The notes beneath the pieces were generated by a model. It was not told the DNA's origin and did no database searches. It saw nothing but the letters and a program-made list of their open reading frames with translations. The position numbers and the translations under genes were made by a program. 64,000 bases of DNA from Franzmannia pantelleriensis (GTDB lineage: Bacteria; Pseudomonadota; Gammaproteobacteria; Pseudomonadales; Halomonadaceae): contig NZ_FNGH01000006.1 in assembly GCF_900102875.1 (NCBI RefSeq), forward strand, positions 186,001 to 250,000, written 5' to 3'. The first letter of the stretch is position 1; each line of letters starts with the position of its first letter. Shown here piece after piece: positions 1 to 8,515 of the stretch.

Positions 1-419
1 AGGGCGCTGATCAAGGCACGCTGCCAGAAACGGTTCAGGTCAAGGCCGGGCACCCGCGTCGACTGTTGCTGTGCGAGGCCGAAGCCGAGTGCCACCGACA
101 GCGTCGCATCGACCCCCAGGCGGGTAATTGCCTCATGGCAGGTCTCGACCGGGGTGTCGTAGGCGTGAAAAACACTGTTGGCCAGTCCCAGCATGCGCAG
201 CGTCAGCGCCGGGTCGCGCTCGATGACGGCGGTGAATTCCTGCAGGTTGGTATCGGGAGAGTCGGCCAGGGTGACGATCTGCATCACGACACTGGGCAGC
301 GAGGGCAAGCCGCAGTGTGTGTTCAGTACCTCGGCCAACGCCTCGGGTAGCGTCACGGGGGTGTCGTCTGGCCCGGCAGCGCGGCCCGTAGCGCTGTCTT
401 GCTTTACGAAGGGGGGCAT
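1..419 (-). CDS. HDOD-domain signalling protein, 3' part cut by window edge
   Basis: A leftward reading frame opens with ATG at 419 and stays open to base 1, giving 139 residues of an unfinished protein. Residues from about 36 on read as an HDOD domain: LPSLPSVVMQIVTLADSP, then VIERDPALTLRMLGLANS and a following helix with TRLGVDATLSVALGFGLA. HDOD is a catalytically degenerate relative of the HD phosphohydrolase fold found in bacterial signalling proteins, often near motility or cyclic-di-GMP genes. The gene lies just downstream of flgN in the same direction, separated by 124 bp that hold an inverted repeat, so it could be read from the flgM promoter or have its own. What follows the HDOD domain (GGDEF, PAS or nothing) is outside the window. 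Domain call is fairly sure; function is unknown. Confidence 0.75.
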   Translation of the reverse strand, partial: MPPFVKQDSATGRAAGPDDTPVTLPEALAEVLNTHCGLPSLPSVVMQIVTLADSPDTNLQEFTAVIERDPALTLRMLGLANSVFHAYDTPVETCHEAITRLGVDATLSVALGFGLAQQQSTRVPGLDLNRFWQRALISA

Positions 420-478
420 GCCGGGTCTCCGTCCCTGCTGTGCCAGGCGCCGCGAAGACCAAAAGGACAGCGTGCTTA

Positions 479-519
479 CCTGACTAATGTTATATCGGTG
501 TAACCGACTATTAATCAGG
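479..519. repeat. Imperfect inverted repeat between flgN and the HDOD gene
   Basis: The AT-rich gap between flgN and the HDOD gene carries an interrupted dyad. The outer arms are CCTGACTAAT and ATTAATCAGG (one mismatch), and the inner arms are CGGT and ACCG around a three-base loop. No run of T follows on the minus strand, so it is not a standard terminator. It could be an operator or a processing hairpin. Confidence 0.4.
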
Positions 520-543
520 CGTTGCGTTGAGGTCAAGGCCGGA

Positions 544-996
544 TCAGGCTTGCGAGGCGATTCCTGCCAGTCCCCTGCGCTTGGCCTGACCGTCCGGCCC
601 GTAGAGCGCCTTGCCGGCGGCTTCGTGCAGGAAGTTGAGCGTGCGTTGATTGTGATTGAGGCGGGTGGTGATCAACTCACCGTTCTGGGCATTCAGGAGG
701 CGGGCACGCTCGGCAAGGTCACGCATCGCAAGCCAGCCGTCGAGGCAGCCTGCATCACGCGCGGCGGCTTCGGCGCCAGGCAGCCCTTCGGCGTAGCCGA
801 GCTTGTGCTGGGCGCTGCGGCGCTGGCTCTCGAGGTGGTCGAGTTCGTCGAACAGGGCCTGCTTACCGGCTGCCAGCTCGTTGAGATGCTGGCCATCCAC
901 GCGGCCGGCGCAGAGCGCTTCGCGTTCCTGCTCGAGCAGCGTGACTAGCGACTCCAGGCGCTGCTGCTGGCGGGCAAGGTGGGCGGCCAGGCTCAT
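544..996 (-). CDS. flgN: FlgN, flagellar hook-filament junction chaperone
   Basis: This 150-residue protein is predicted to be the cytoplasmic export chaperone that holds FlgK and FlgL before secretion. It is almost entirely helical, with heptad-like leucines early (QQQRLESLVTLLEQEREAL) and the later segment LNHNQRTLNFLHEAAG..LYGPDGQ, which resembles the NxRTLxxL...YGxxG signature of FlgN. Its ATG overlaps the flgM stop by four bases, so the two are translationally coupled. It is co-transcribed with flgM, probably from the sigma-28-type promoter near 1323-1349. Length is close to that of other FlgN proteins. Confidence 0.88.
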   Translation of the reverse strand: MSLAAHLARQQQRLESLVTLLEQEREALCAGRVDGQHLNELAAGKQALFDELDHLESQRRSAQHKLGYAEGLPGAEAAARDAGCLDGWLAMRDLAERARLLNAQNGELITTRLNHNQRTLNFLHEAAGKALYGPDGQAKRRGLAGIASQA

Positions 997-1289
997 GTGC
1001 GCGGGGTGCCGCTGTCATCGCCCAGCATGTTGCGCACGCTGTCGATCAAGCCATCGGCGATGCGCTCGGCACGGATGTCGAGCTTGCCCTCGCTGATCGC
1101 CTGGCGAATCTCCTCGACGCGGGCCATGTCGATGTCCTGGCCGCTGCTGGCGCCGGTGTCACTCAGATGCGTCACCGCCGCCGGGCTGCCGGGCTTGGCC
1201 GGCGCGTTGCCGGTCGCCGCCGTCTTGCTGGTGTTGCTGGCCTCGCCTTGCGTGGGGCGCGCCAGCGGGTGGGAGCTATCGATTTTCAC
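993..1289 (-). CDS. flgM: FlgM, anti-sigma-28 factor
   Basis: A 98-residue protein, matching FlgM in length and layout. The N-terminal half is disordered and rich in A, T, S and P. The C-terminal half (about residues 55-90) carries the sigma-binding helices: DMARVEEIRQAISEGKL, then RAERIADGLIDSV. FlgM holds FliA (sigma-28) inactive until the hook is complete and FlgM is exported. The gene starts 34 bases downstream of the -10 element of a good sigma-28-type promoter, giving the usual feedback loop. It overlaps flgN by four bases at its 3' end. FliA itself is not in this window. Confidence 0.92.
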   Translation of the reverse strand: MKIDSSHPLARPTQGEASNTSKTAATGNAPAKPGSPAAVTHLSDTGASSGQDIDMARVEEIRQAISEGKLDIRAERIADGLIDSVRNMLGDDSGTPRT

Positions 1290-1322
1290 GGGAAAGCCTC
1301 TCTCGCTCAGTCCTTTCCCCTA

Positions 1323-1349
1323 GTATCGGCGGGACTGGAGCGAACTTGA
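1323..1349 (-). promoter_or_regulatory. Sigma-28-type promoter of flgM-flgN
   Basis: Read on the minus strand, a -35 element TCAAGTTC (1342-1349) is followed after 11 bases by a -10 element GCCGATAC (1323-1330). This is close to the FliA consensus TAAAGTTT-N11-GCCGATAA and sits just upstream of flgM. The pattern is seen directly; activity is inferred. Confidence 0.75.
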
Positions 1350-1376
1350 ATACTATTTTGACAATCGGTGCTGAGG

Positions 1377-2081
1377 TCAAAAATCGACACTGAGCCGATT
1401 GCGACCGCTGACCTCGGCGCTGAGAATCTCGCGATTGGCAAGCCGCACACGGATCTCGCGTCCCATGCCGCCGCTGTCCAGGGCCTGGCCTTCACGGCTG
1501 ACGGCAAAGCCGTTGCCCACTGCTTCGATGCGCACCGAGGCGCCGCGTTCCACCAGCGTAACCTCGCGCAGCTGCTGTGAGGTGATGGCGCTACCGGCGC
1601 GCAGCGCACGCGCGCTCTCCTGGCCGATAACGTCGTCGAGGTCGGTCAGCACGCCGCGCGGTAGACGACCGAGTTCGGCTTCGCTGAGCTCGAGCATCCC
1701 CGGCTCGATCAGGGTGCCGGCGGGAATGTCCTGGCGCAACACCACATAATCACCGATCACTGCGATAGAGGCTTGCATGTAGCGAACCTGCTGGCCCTGC
1801 TCACCGCAGCGCACCCCCACCGATACCCGGCCCTGGGCCGGCGACCGCTCATTGGGCATGAATGGCTCGGGGGATTCGCACGTCGGCAGGTGCGCCGAAG
1901 GTGGGTGCACCTCGATATGCACCTCACTGCCCAGCGACTGGGTGCGCTCATAGAGAAAGCCGTGCACGCGCTCGACCATCAGCTGGCGTGAGGCCTCGGC
2001 GCTCGCGGCCAGGGGGGCGCTCAAACATAGCGCTGCGAGCAGTGTCGCAAGGGAGATGCGGATATAGGGGGTAAGCGGCAT
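1377..2081 (-). CDS. flgA: FlgA, periplasmic chaperone for P-ring assembly
   Basis: FlgA helps FlgI assemble into the P ring in the periplasm. The chosen ATG at 2081 gives 234 residues. It has an AGAGGA ribosome site seven bases upstream and opens with a signal peptide (basic start, hydrophobic run LATLLAALCLSAPLAASA, cleavage near ASAEA). An upstream in-frame start at 2213 would put 44 residues before the signal peptide and is rejected. The C-terminal half is a SAF/ChapFlgA domain: VVLRQDIPAGTLIEPGMLEL, then DDVIGQESARALRAGSAIT, ending with GxxIRVRLANREILSAEV. The gene diverges from flgB, as in many gammaproteobacteria. Confidence 0.93.
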   Translation of the reverse strand: MPLTPYIRISLATLLAALCLSAPLAASAEASRQLMVERVHGFLYERTQSLGSEVHIEVHPPSAHLPTCESPEPFMPNERSPAQGRVSVGVRCGEQGQQVRYMQASIAVIGDYVVLRQDIPAGTLIEPGMLELSEAELGRLPRGVLTDLDDVIGQESARALRAGSAITSQQLREVTLVERGASVRIEAVGNGFAVSREGQALDSGGMGREIRVRLANREILSAEVSGRNRLSVDF

Positions 2082-2279
2082 GGTGACGTCCTCTGCAGCG
2101 CGCAGGCGAGGTTGACCGAGGATCACGATTCTAGGCCGCTGGGCAAAAACACAACGCTGAAAATGACGTGAAAACCTGTGCCTGTTTGCGCCTTTGTCCT
2201 GACAGCAGGTCATCTATTCTCCACGCTGACCCAATACCCCAAGGCCCGCCAACGGCCATCGAGAAGGGAGGCTCAGCGG
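2082..2279. other. Divergent flgA/flgB intergenic region
   Basis: These 198 bases should hold the promoters of flgA and of the flgBCDEFGHIJ operon. I found no GG-N10-GC sigma-54 core with correct spacing and no GCCGATAA box. A weak TTGTCC...TATTCT pair (2194-2220) has only a 15-base spacer. I therefore assign no promoter here. Confidence 0.5.
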
Positions 2280-2693
2280 ATGATCGACAAACTCTCGGGT
2301 GCTCTGAATTTTCATCAGGAAGCCCTCAACCTGCGCGCCGAGCGCCACGAAGTGCTGGCGGGCAACATCGCCAACGCCGACACGCCCAACTACAAGGCGC
2401 GCGACATGGACTTTTCCCGCGAGCTTTCCAAGGTGATGGAGAGCGGGCGGTCCGGTAGCAACGGCATGGCGCTGACGACCACATCGGCGCGGCATATTCC
2501 CGCGCAAGCAAGCGCGCCGGGCGGCCAGGAGCTGCTCTACCGGGTGCCGGACCAGCCGAGCCTGGATGGCAACACCGTGGACATGGACCGCGAGCGGACC
2601 CAGTTCGCCGACAACGCCGTCCGCTACCAGGCGGCACTGACCATGATCAACAGCCGCATCCAGGGCCTCAAGTCGGCCATGCAGCCCGAGTAA
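2280..2693 (+). CDS. flgB: FlgB, flagellar proximal rod protein
   Basis: FlgB is one of the four axial proteins of the proximal rod that crosses the periplasm. The start at 2280 (MIDKLSGAL) follows an AGGGAGG site and gives 137 residues, the normal FlgB size. The longer frame from 2178 has no homology-like content before it. The N-terminus carries the rod/hook signature [28 protein letters not shown], and the C-terminus has the matching helix [22 protein letters not shown]. It is the first gene of a tightly packed operon running to flgJ. Twelve bases separate it from flgC. Confidence 0.95.
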   Translation: MIDKLSGALNFHQEALNLRAERHEVLAGNIANADTPNYKARDMDFSRELSKVMESGRSGSNGMALTTTSARHIPAQASAPGGQELLYRVPDQPSLDGNTVDMDRERTQFADNAVRYQAALTMINSRIQGLKSAMQPE

Positions 2694-2705
2694 CAGGAGC
2701 AGTCC

Positions 2706-3113
2706 ATGTCGATATTTTCCGTCTTCGATATTTCAGGCTCGGCGATGAGCGCCCAGTCGCAGCGTATGAATGCCACCGCCAGCAACCTGGCCAATGCCGA
2801 TAGCGTGGCCGGTCCCGACGGCGAAGCCTACCGCGCCAAGCAGGTGATGTTCGAGACCCAGGCCCAGGGCCGCCACGGCGTGGGTGGTGTGCGCGTCAGC
2901 GAGGTGGTCGAAGACCAAAGCCCGCTGCGCATGGAGTACCGCCCCGAGCACCCGCTGGCCGACGAGCAGGGCTATGTACAGATGCCCAACGTCGAGCCGG
3001 TGCATGAGATGGTCAACATGATCTCGGCGTCGCGCTCCTACCAGGCCAACGTCGAGGTGATGAACACCAGCAAGCAGATGATGATGAAGACCCTGACCAT
3101 CGGGGAGGGCTGA
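2706..3113 (+). CDS. flgC: FlgC, flagellar proximal rod protein
   Basis: A 135-residue proximal rod protein. The N-terminal axial motif is [19 protein letters not shown] and the C-terminal helix is [23 protein letters not shown], both typical of FlgC. These terminal helices pack together in the rod; the middle is short, as usual. It has an AGGAGC ribosome site and lies between flgB and flgD in the canonical order, with only two bases between its stop and the flgD start. Export is through the flagellar type III apparatus. Confidence 0.95.
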   Translation: MSIFSVFDISGSAMSAQSQRMNATASNLANADSVAGPDGEAYRAKQVMFETQAQGRHGVGGVRVSEVVEDQSPLRMEYRPEHPLADEQGYVQMPNVEPVHEMVNMISASRSYQANVEVMNTSKQMMMKTLTIGEG

Positions 3114-3115
3114 GC

Positions 3116-3793
3116 ATGTCCAACATCATCGATAGCAGCGTGACAAGCAGCATGAACGCCATCGCCGGCGGCGGCAGCGCCCGCGAGTCCGACGAGCTGC
3201 GCGAAAACTTCATGACCCTGCTGATCACCCAGCTGCAGAATCAGGATCCGCTCAATCCGATGGAAAACGCGGAGATGACCTCGCAGCTGGCGCAGATCAA
3301 TACCGTCAGCGGTATCGAAGAGCTCAACAGCACCCTGGCGGGTATCACCGGGCAGATCGATGCCGGTCATACCCTGCAGGCCGCTGGCCTGATCGGTCAG
3401 GGCGTACTGGTGCCGGGTGACCGCATCCTGGTCGGTAAGGACGGCGCGACGCCGTTCGGCATCGAACTCGACAAGTCGGCCGATAACGTCAAGGCAACTA
3501 TCCGTGACGGCGGCGGCCAGGTGGTGCGCAGCTTCGATATCGGTGCGGTGTCGTCGGGGGTCGAGTCGTTCGAGTGGGACGGCAAGCTCGACAGCGGCGA
3601 AATGGCCCCGGAGGGCGCTTACCGCATCTCCTTCGAGGCCACCTCCGGCGATGACAGCGTCGACGCCAAGGCCCTCAACTACGCGGTGGTCAGCGGCGTA
3701 TCCAGCGATAACAACGGCTCACCGCGACTCGATCTGGGCGGCATCAATGAACAGGCCACCCTCGAAGACATTCGTCAGATTTTACGACTCTAA
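3116..3793 (+). CDS. flgD: FlgD, hook-capping scaffold protein
   Basis: FlgD sits at the tip of the growing hook, guides FlgE subunits into place, and leaves when FlgK arrives. This copy has 225 residues. The N-terminal export region includes ENFMTLLITQLQNQDPLNPMENAEMTSQLAQINTVSGIEELN, the FlgD hallmark. The C-terminal part is a FlgD Ig-like/Tudor domain (GDRILVGKDG..., FEWDGKLDSGEMAPEGAYRI). It overlaps nothing and sits two bases after flgC. Length and domain order are normal. Confidence 0.94.
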   Translation: MSNIIDSSVTSSMNAIAGGGSARESDELRENFMTLLITQLQNQDPLNPMENAEMTSQLAQINTVSGIEELNSTLAGITGQIDAGHTLQAAGLIGQGVLVPGDRILVGKDGATPFGIELDKSADNVKATIRDGGGQVVRSFDIGAVSSGVESFEWDGKLDSGEMAPEGAYRISFEATSGDDSVDAKALNYAVVSGVSSDNNGSPRLDLGGINEQATLEDIRQILRL

Positions 3794-3825
3794 TCGCCAC
3801 ACACGGTGACACAGGGAGAAGGACC

Positions 3826-5058
3826 ATGAGCTTTTCACAGGCCTTGAGCGGGTTGAACGCGGCGTCATCGAGCCTCGGCACCCTGGGCAACAATATCTCC
3901 AACTCGCAGACCGTTGGCTTCAAGGGGTCGAGCACCCAGTTTGCCGACGTCTTCGCCGGCTCGGTGGGGCTGGGTACGCGGGTTTCGGCCACGGTGCAGG
4001 ACTTCACCGAGGGCAACCTCGAGTCGACCAACCGCAACCTCGACCTCGCCGTCAGCGGCGAGGGCTTCCTGCGCTACGAGCAGCAGGGTGAGATCGTCTA
4101 TTCGCGCAACGGCCAGCTCAACCTGACCCCGGACGGCAACCTGGTCAACGCCCAGGGCGCCCAGCTGATGGGCTATGGCCTTAACGCTGCCGGTGAAGTG
4201 CAGGTGGGCGGCCAGCCGCAGGTACTTAACGTGCCCGCCGATGAGATGCCCGCTGGCGCGACAGAAAATGTCGGCACGACCATCAACCTGGACTCGCGTG
4301 AGATCTTCGAGGAAGGGCGAAGCACTACTCAAGTCGATGGTGACGCTGCTGAAATTCAGTATCACTACTCCAACAACTTTACTGTTTACGACTCCCTGGG
4401 CAATCCGCGCAATGTGACGGTGTATTACGAAAAAGCGGATGAGAGTAATACCTGGAATGCCAAGGTAGTAATGGACGGCTTCTATAATGACTCGAACGAT
4501 TTCACAGTAGAATTCAACAACAATGGTACGTTGGAGGAAATAATTGGCGACAATGTTGAGGATGGCGTGCCGCAGATCAGTTTTGCCTCAGCAACGCTGG
4601 GCGGTGATCCCGATGATCTTGATTTCAGTCTCGATTTGAGCGGCTCCACCCAGTTCGGTAACGACTCCACCACCAGCGCCCTGACCCAGGACGGCTACAC
4701 CTCCGGCGCGCTGGTCGGCATCACCATCGAGAACGATGGCACCATCATGATGAACTATGCCAACGAGCAGTCGCGGCCCGCCGGCCAGGTTGCCCTGGCG
4801 TATTTCCGTAACCCCGAAGGCCTGCAGCCCAACGGTGACAACGGCTGGACCGCCACCAACGCCTCCGGTCAGGAGCTGATGGGCGCGCCGGGTACCGGGA
4901 TGTTCGGCTCCATCGAATCCGGGGTCGTGGAGATGTCCAACGTGGACATGGCCAAGCAGCTGGTCGACATGATCGTCTCCCAGCGCGCCTACCAGGCCAA
5001 CTCCCAGACCATCAAGACTCAGGACGAGATCCTGCAGACCGCCATCAACCTGCGTTGA
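3826..5058 (+). CDS. flgE: FlgE, flagellar hook protein
   Basis: FlgE polymerises into the hook, the universal joint between rod and filament. The protein has 410 residues: N-terminal D0 helix (SFSQALSGLNAASSSLGTLGNNISNSQTVGFKGS), D1 and D2 beta domains, and C-terminal D0 (DMIVSQRAYQANSQTIKTQDEILQTAINLR). An AGGGAGAAGG site precedes the ATG. The stretch 4300-4620, coding part of the outer D2 region, is clearly poorer in GC and uses rarer codons than the rest (runs such as GAAATAATTGGC and AACAACAATGG). This suggests recombination or diversifying selection on the exposed surface. Family assignment is firm. Confidence 0.95.
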   Translation: MSFSQALSGLNAASSSLGTLGNNISNSQTVGFKGSSTQFADVFAGSVGLGTRVSATVQDFTEGNLESTNRNLDLAVSGEGFLRYEQQGEIVYSRNGQLNLTPDGNLVNAQGAQLMGYGLNAAGEVQVGGQPQVLNVPADEMPAGATENVGTTINLDSREIFEEGRSTTQVDGDAAEIQYHYSNNFTVYDSLGNPRNVTVYYEKADESNTWNAKVVMDGFYNDSNDFTVEFNNNGTLEEIIGDNVEDGVPQISFASATLGGDPDDLDFSLDLSGSTQFGNDSTTSALTQDGYTSGALVGITIENDGTIMMNYANEQSRPAGQVALAYFRNPEGLQPNGDNGWTATNASGQELMGAPGTGMFGSIESGVVEMSNVDMAKQLVDMIVSQRAYQANSQTIKTQDEILQTAINLR

Positions 5059-5081
5059 TGACGCCTCGGGGAGACTGAACC

Positions 5082-5840
5082 ATGGATCGCATCCTGTATA
5101 CCGCCATGAGCGGGGCCAAGCAGAGCCTCGATCAGCAGTCGGTGGTCAACCACAACCTGTCCAATGCCGCCACCGCCGGTTTCCGCGCCCAGCTGCACGC
5201 CATGCGTGCGGTACCGGTGGAGGGCGACGGCCTGCTGGCCACGCGCACCTCGGTGGCCGCTACCACGCCCGGCTCGGATTTTTCCCACGGCCCGGTGAGT
5301 ACCACCGGGCGTGAGCTCGACGTGGCGCTGGAGGGCAGCGGCTGGCTGGCGGTGCAGACCGATGACGGCGGCGAGGCCTACACCCGTCGCGGCGACCTGC
5401 AGGTCGACGGGAACGGCATGCTGACCAGCGTCGGGCGTCCGGTGATCGGCGACGATGGGCCGATCATCGTGCCCCTCGAGGCGCAGCTGTCGATCGGTGC
5501 CGACGGCACCATCAGCGCCATTGGCCCCGGCGAAGATCCCACGGCGCTGGTGCCGGTGGGCCAGCTCAAGCTGGTCGACCCCGAGGACCAGACCCTGACA
5601 CGCGGCGACGATGGCCTGTTTCGCCTGCCCCCAGGCGACGACGGCGAGGTGCCGATTCTCGCCGCCAATCAGGACGTGCGGGTGGTCTCCGGCTCTCTCG
5701 AGGGCAGCAACGTCAGCGCCATCGAGTCGATGGTAGCGATGATCGATACCCAGCGTCGTTACGACATGCAGATGAAGGTGATCGACAGCGCCGACGAGAA
5801 CGCCCAGCGCGCCAACAACCTGCTGTCGATTCAAGGCTAA
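5082..5840 (+). CDS. flgF: FlgF, flagellar proximal rod protein
   Basis: FlgF is the rod subunit that precedes the distal FlgG rod. At 252 residues it matches the family. It starts MDRILYTAMSGAKQSLDQQSVVNHNLSNAATAGFRAQLHAMRAVPV, which is characteristic of FlgF, has the central GxLTSVG...YTRRGDL beta segment, and ends with the axial helix MVAMIDTQRRYDMQMKVIDSADENAQRANNLLS. A GGGGAGA site lies before the ATG. It is in the expected place between flgE and flgG. Confidence 0.95.
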   Translation: MDRILYTAMSGAKQSLDQQSVVNHNLSNAATAGFRAQLHAMRAVPVEGDGLLATRTSVAATTPGSDFSHGPVSTTGRELDVALEGSGWLAVQTDDGGEAYTRRGDLQVDGNGMLTSVGRPVIGDDGPIIVPLEAQLSIGADGTISAIGPGEDPTALVPVGQLKLVDPEDQTLTRGDDGLFRLPPGDDGEVPILAANQDVRVVSGSLEGSNVSAIESMVAMIDTQRRYDMQMKVIDSADENAQRANNLLSIQG

Positions 5841-5876
5841 GCCTCCTGATCGGGGCGCTACCCAAGGAATTTTCTC

Positions 5877-6659
5877 ATGATCAAATCGCTGTGGACCGCC
5901 AAGACCGGTCTCGAATCGCAGCAGGTACAGATGGACGTCATCTCCAACAACCTGGCGAACGTCGGCACCAACGGCTTCAAGCGTTCGCGGGCGGTGTTCG
6001 AGGACCTGCTGTATCAGAACCTGCGTCAGCCCGGCGCCCAGAACGACATCCAGAACGCGCTGCCGTCGGGGATGCAGGTCGGCTCCGGGGTACGCCCGGT
6101 GGCGACCGAGCGCTTGCACAACCAGGGTGGCCTCGAGCAGACCGAGAACTCCCGCGACCTGGCCATCAACGGCAAGGGCTTCTTCCAGGTACTAATGCCG
6201 GACGGCAACACCGCCTATACCCGCGACGGCAGCTTCCAGCTCGACCAGAACGGCCAGATGGTCACCGCCAACGGCTACCCGGTGGAGCCGGCGATCATCC
6301 TGCCCGAGAACGCGCTGTCGGTCAGCGTGGGTGAGGATGGCATCGTCTCGGTGACCCAGCCGGGGAGCAACCAGAGCCTGGAAGTCGGCCAGATCAGCGT
6401 GGCGACCTTCGTCAACCCGACCGGCCTCGAGAGCATTGGCGGCAACCTCTACCTCGAGACCACCGCCTCGGGGCCGATGAACGAGACCATGCCGGGCATG
6501 AACGGTGCCGGCCGGCTGATGCAGGGCTATGTCGAGACCTCCAATGTCAACGTGGTGGAGGAGATGGTCAGCATGATCCAGACCCAGCGCGCCTACGAGA
6601 TCAACAGCAAGGCGGTGCAGACCAGCGATGAAATGCTGGCGCGCCTGAGCCAGCTGTAA
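5877..6659 (+). CDS. flgG: FlgG, flagellar distal rod protein
   Basis: FlgG forms the distal rod that passes through the P and L rings. The 260-residue protein has the highly conserved opening [19 protein letters not shown], the [23 protein letters not shown] motif, and the C-terminal [25 protein letters not shown] segment. The AAGGAATTTTCTC leader gives a reasonable ribosome site. Codon use is strongly biased to GC-ending codons, in line with a conserved, well-expressed structural gene. It sits 17 bases before flgH. Confidence 0.96.
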   Translation: MIKSLWTAKTGLESQQVQMDVISNNLANVGTNGFKRSRAVFEDLLYQNLRQPGAQNDIQNALPSGMQVGSGVRPVATERLHNQGGLEQTENSRDLAINGKGFFQVLMPDGNTAYTRDGSFQLDQNGQMVTANGYPVEPAIILPENALSVSVGEDGIVSVTQPGSNQSLEVGQISVATFVNPTGLESIGGNLYLETTASGPMNETMPGMNGAGRLMQGYVETSNVNVVEEMVSMIQTQRAYEINSKAVQTSDEMLARLSQL

Positions 6660-6676
6660 GCACAGCGGAGCAGAGC

Positions 6677-7366
6677 ATGAAACGGCACACGTCCTCATCG
6701 CGACCCTGGCGGCTGCTCGGCGCGCTGCTGCTGGCGGCACTGATCAGCGGCTGCGCGCAGATGCCGCGCCCGTCGGTGGTCGGCGAGCAGGAGCAGGTCA
6801 GCATCCCCGATCGCCAAGCGCCGGAGCCCAACGGCTCCATCTACCAGCCGAGCCGCGGCCACCATCCGCTGTTCGAGGATCGGCGTCCACGCATGGTCGG
6901 CGACATCCTGACCATCGTCCTCGATGAGGAAGTCAGTGCCAGCAAGAACGCCCAGAGCAACGCCAACCGCGGCGGCTCGGCGGGGCTCTCGTTCCTCGAG
7001 CTACCCGATGTGCTCGAGCAGCTCGCCGATTACGGCTTCGACGTCTCCGGCGACAGCGACTTCTCCGGTGGCGGTGGTTCCCAGGCCAACAACTCCTTCA
7101 CCGGCACCATTACCGTCTCGGTGCTCGAAGTGATGCACAACGGTAACCTGCGGGTGCGCGGCGAGAAGCAGATCGCCATTAATCAGGGCGTCGAGTTCAT
7201 CCGCTTCTCGGGGGTCGTCAGCCCGCGCACCATCACCGGCCAGAACACCGTGCCCTCGACCCAGGTCGCCGATGCGCGTATCGAGTACGTCGGTGACGGC
7301 TATATCAACGAAGCGCAGCACATGGGTTGGCTGCAGCGCTTCTTCCTCAATGTTTCACCCTTCTAG
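6677..7366 (+). CDS. flgH: FlgH, flagellar L-ring lipoprotein
   Basis: FlgH is the outer-membrane L-ring subunit. The 229-residue precursor has a lipoprotein signal: basic start, hydrophobic [14 protein letters not shown] with the lipobox LISGC placing the acylated cysteine near residue 28. The mature part shows the FlgH hallmarks: a long low-complexity linker, then [25 protein letters not shown], and the end [27 protein letters not shown] followed by [30 protein letters not shown]. Length is normal. The stop lies 15 bases before the chosen flgI ATG. Confidence 0.95.
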   Translation: MKRHTSSSRPWRLLGALLLAALISGCAQMPRPSVVGEQEQVSIPDRQAPEPNGSIYQPSRGHHPLFEDRRPRMVGDILTIVLDEEVSASKNAQSNANRGGSAGLSFLELPDVLEQLADYGFDVSGDSDFSGGGGSQANNSFTGTITVSVLEVMHNGNLRVRGEKQIAINQGVEFIRFSGVVSPRTITGQNTVPSTQVADARIEYVGDGYINEAQHMGWLQRFFLNVSPF

Positions 7367-7381
7367 CGGAGCCGCGTGACG

Positions 7382-8515
7382 ATGAAGACGTTCACCGCCC
7401 GGCTGCGTGGCAGCCGCCTACTGCAAGCCCTGGTGCTGACCGTGCTGATTGGCATGGTGACAAGTCCGGTGCACGCCGAGCGCCTTCGCGAGCTGGCCGA
7501 TTTCGCCGGCGTGCGCGACAACGCCCTGGTCGGCTACGGCCTGGTGGTCGGGCTCGACGGCACCGGCGATCAGACCATGCAGGCGCCGTTCACCGGCCAG
7601 AGCCTGACCAATATGCTCTCGCAGCTCGGCATCACCGTGCCACCCGGCACCAACATGCAGCTGCGCAACGTCGCGGCGGTGATGGTCACCGCCGACCTGC
7701 CGCCGTTCTCGCAGCCCGGGCAGCGCCTCGATGTCAATGTCTCGTCGGTGGGCAACGCGCGCAGCCTGCGCGGCGGCACGCTGCTGATGACGCCACTCAA
7801 GGGCGCCGATGGCGATACCTATGCCATCGCCCAGGGCAACCTGCTGGTTAGCGGCGCCGGCGCCGAGGCCGGCGGCAGCAGCGTGCAGATCAACCAGCAG
7901 GCCGGCGGGCGCATCGCCGGTGGTGCCATGGTGGAGCGCGAAGTGCCGCTGCAGCTGGGCGCCAACGGCGGCGTGCTCGACCTGCAGCTCAAGGAGTCGG
8001 ATTTCGGTACTGCACGTCAGGTAGTAGAAGCCATCAACAACGATTTCGGCTGGCCGGTGGCCGCCGCCCAGGATGGTCGCACCATCCGCCTGCAGGGCCC
8101 CGCCGACCCCAACGACCGGGTCAACTTCATGGCCCGGGTCGAGAACCTGCGCGTCACCCCCAACGAGGCCCCGGCCAAGGTCGTGGTCAACTCGCGCACC
8201 GGCTCAGTGGTGCTCAACAGCTCGGTGACTCTTCGGCGAGCGGCGGTGGCCCACGGCAACCTATCGATCACTATCGACACTCAGTTCCAGGTCAGTCAGC
8301 CGGCGCCGTTTGGCGAGGGCGAGACGGTAGTGGTGCCGGATACCGACATCGAAGTCGAGCAGCAGGAAGCCTCGCTGATGATGGTCGAGGGCGCCGATCT
8401 GGTGGACGTGGTCAACGCCCTCAATGCGCTGGGCGCCACGCCCAACGACCTGATGGCGATTCTCGAGGCGCTCAAGGCATCTGGGTCGCTGCGCGCCGAG
8501 CTGGAGATCCTCTGA
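7382..8515 (+). CDS. flgI: FlgI, flagellar P-ring protein
   Basis: FlgI assembles in the periplasm into the P ring, helped by FlgA. I chose the ATG at 7382 because the GGAG at 7368-7371 is ten bases away. An in-frame GTG at 7376 is only four bases from it. The 377-residue product has a Sec signal peptide (hydrophobic [20 protein letters not shown], cleavage before ERLREL) and the family signature [25 protein letters not shown]. It closes with [35 protein letters not shown]. Its stop codon shares one base with the flgJ start. Confidence 0.95.
   Translation: MKTFTARLRGSRLLQALVLTVLIGMVTSPVHAERLRELADFAGVRDNALVGYGLVVGLDGTGDQTMQAPFTGQSLTNMLSQLGITVPPGTNMQLRNVAAVMVTADLPPFSQPGQRLDVNVSSVGNARSLRGGTLLMTPLKGADGDTYAIAQGNLLVSGAGAEAGGSSVQINQQAGGRIAGGAMVEREVPLQLGANGGVLDLQLKESDFGTARQVVEAINNDFGWPVAAAQDGRTIRLQGPADPNDRVNFMARVENLRVTPNEAPAKVVVNSRTGSVVLNSSVTLRRAAVAHGNLSITIDTQFQVSQPAPFGEGETVVVPDTDIEVEQQEASLMMVEGADLVDVVNALNALGATPNDLMAILEALKASGSLRAELEIL

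Noticed and set aside
2165-2192. Possible sigma-54 site before flgB (TTTGC at 2185-2189)
   Set aside because: The base pair at the -24 position is CT, not GG.
2178-2279. N-terminal extension of flgB by 34 residues
   Set aside because: The FlgB family begins at the MIDKLSGAL start, which has a good ribosome site; the extension has no conserved content.
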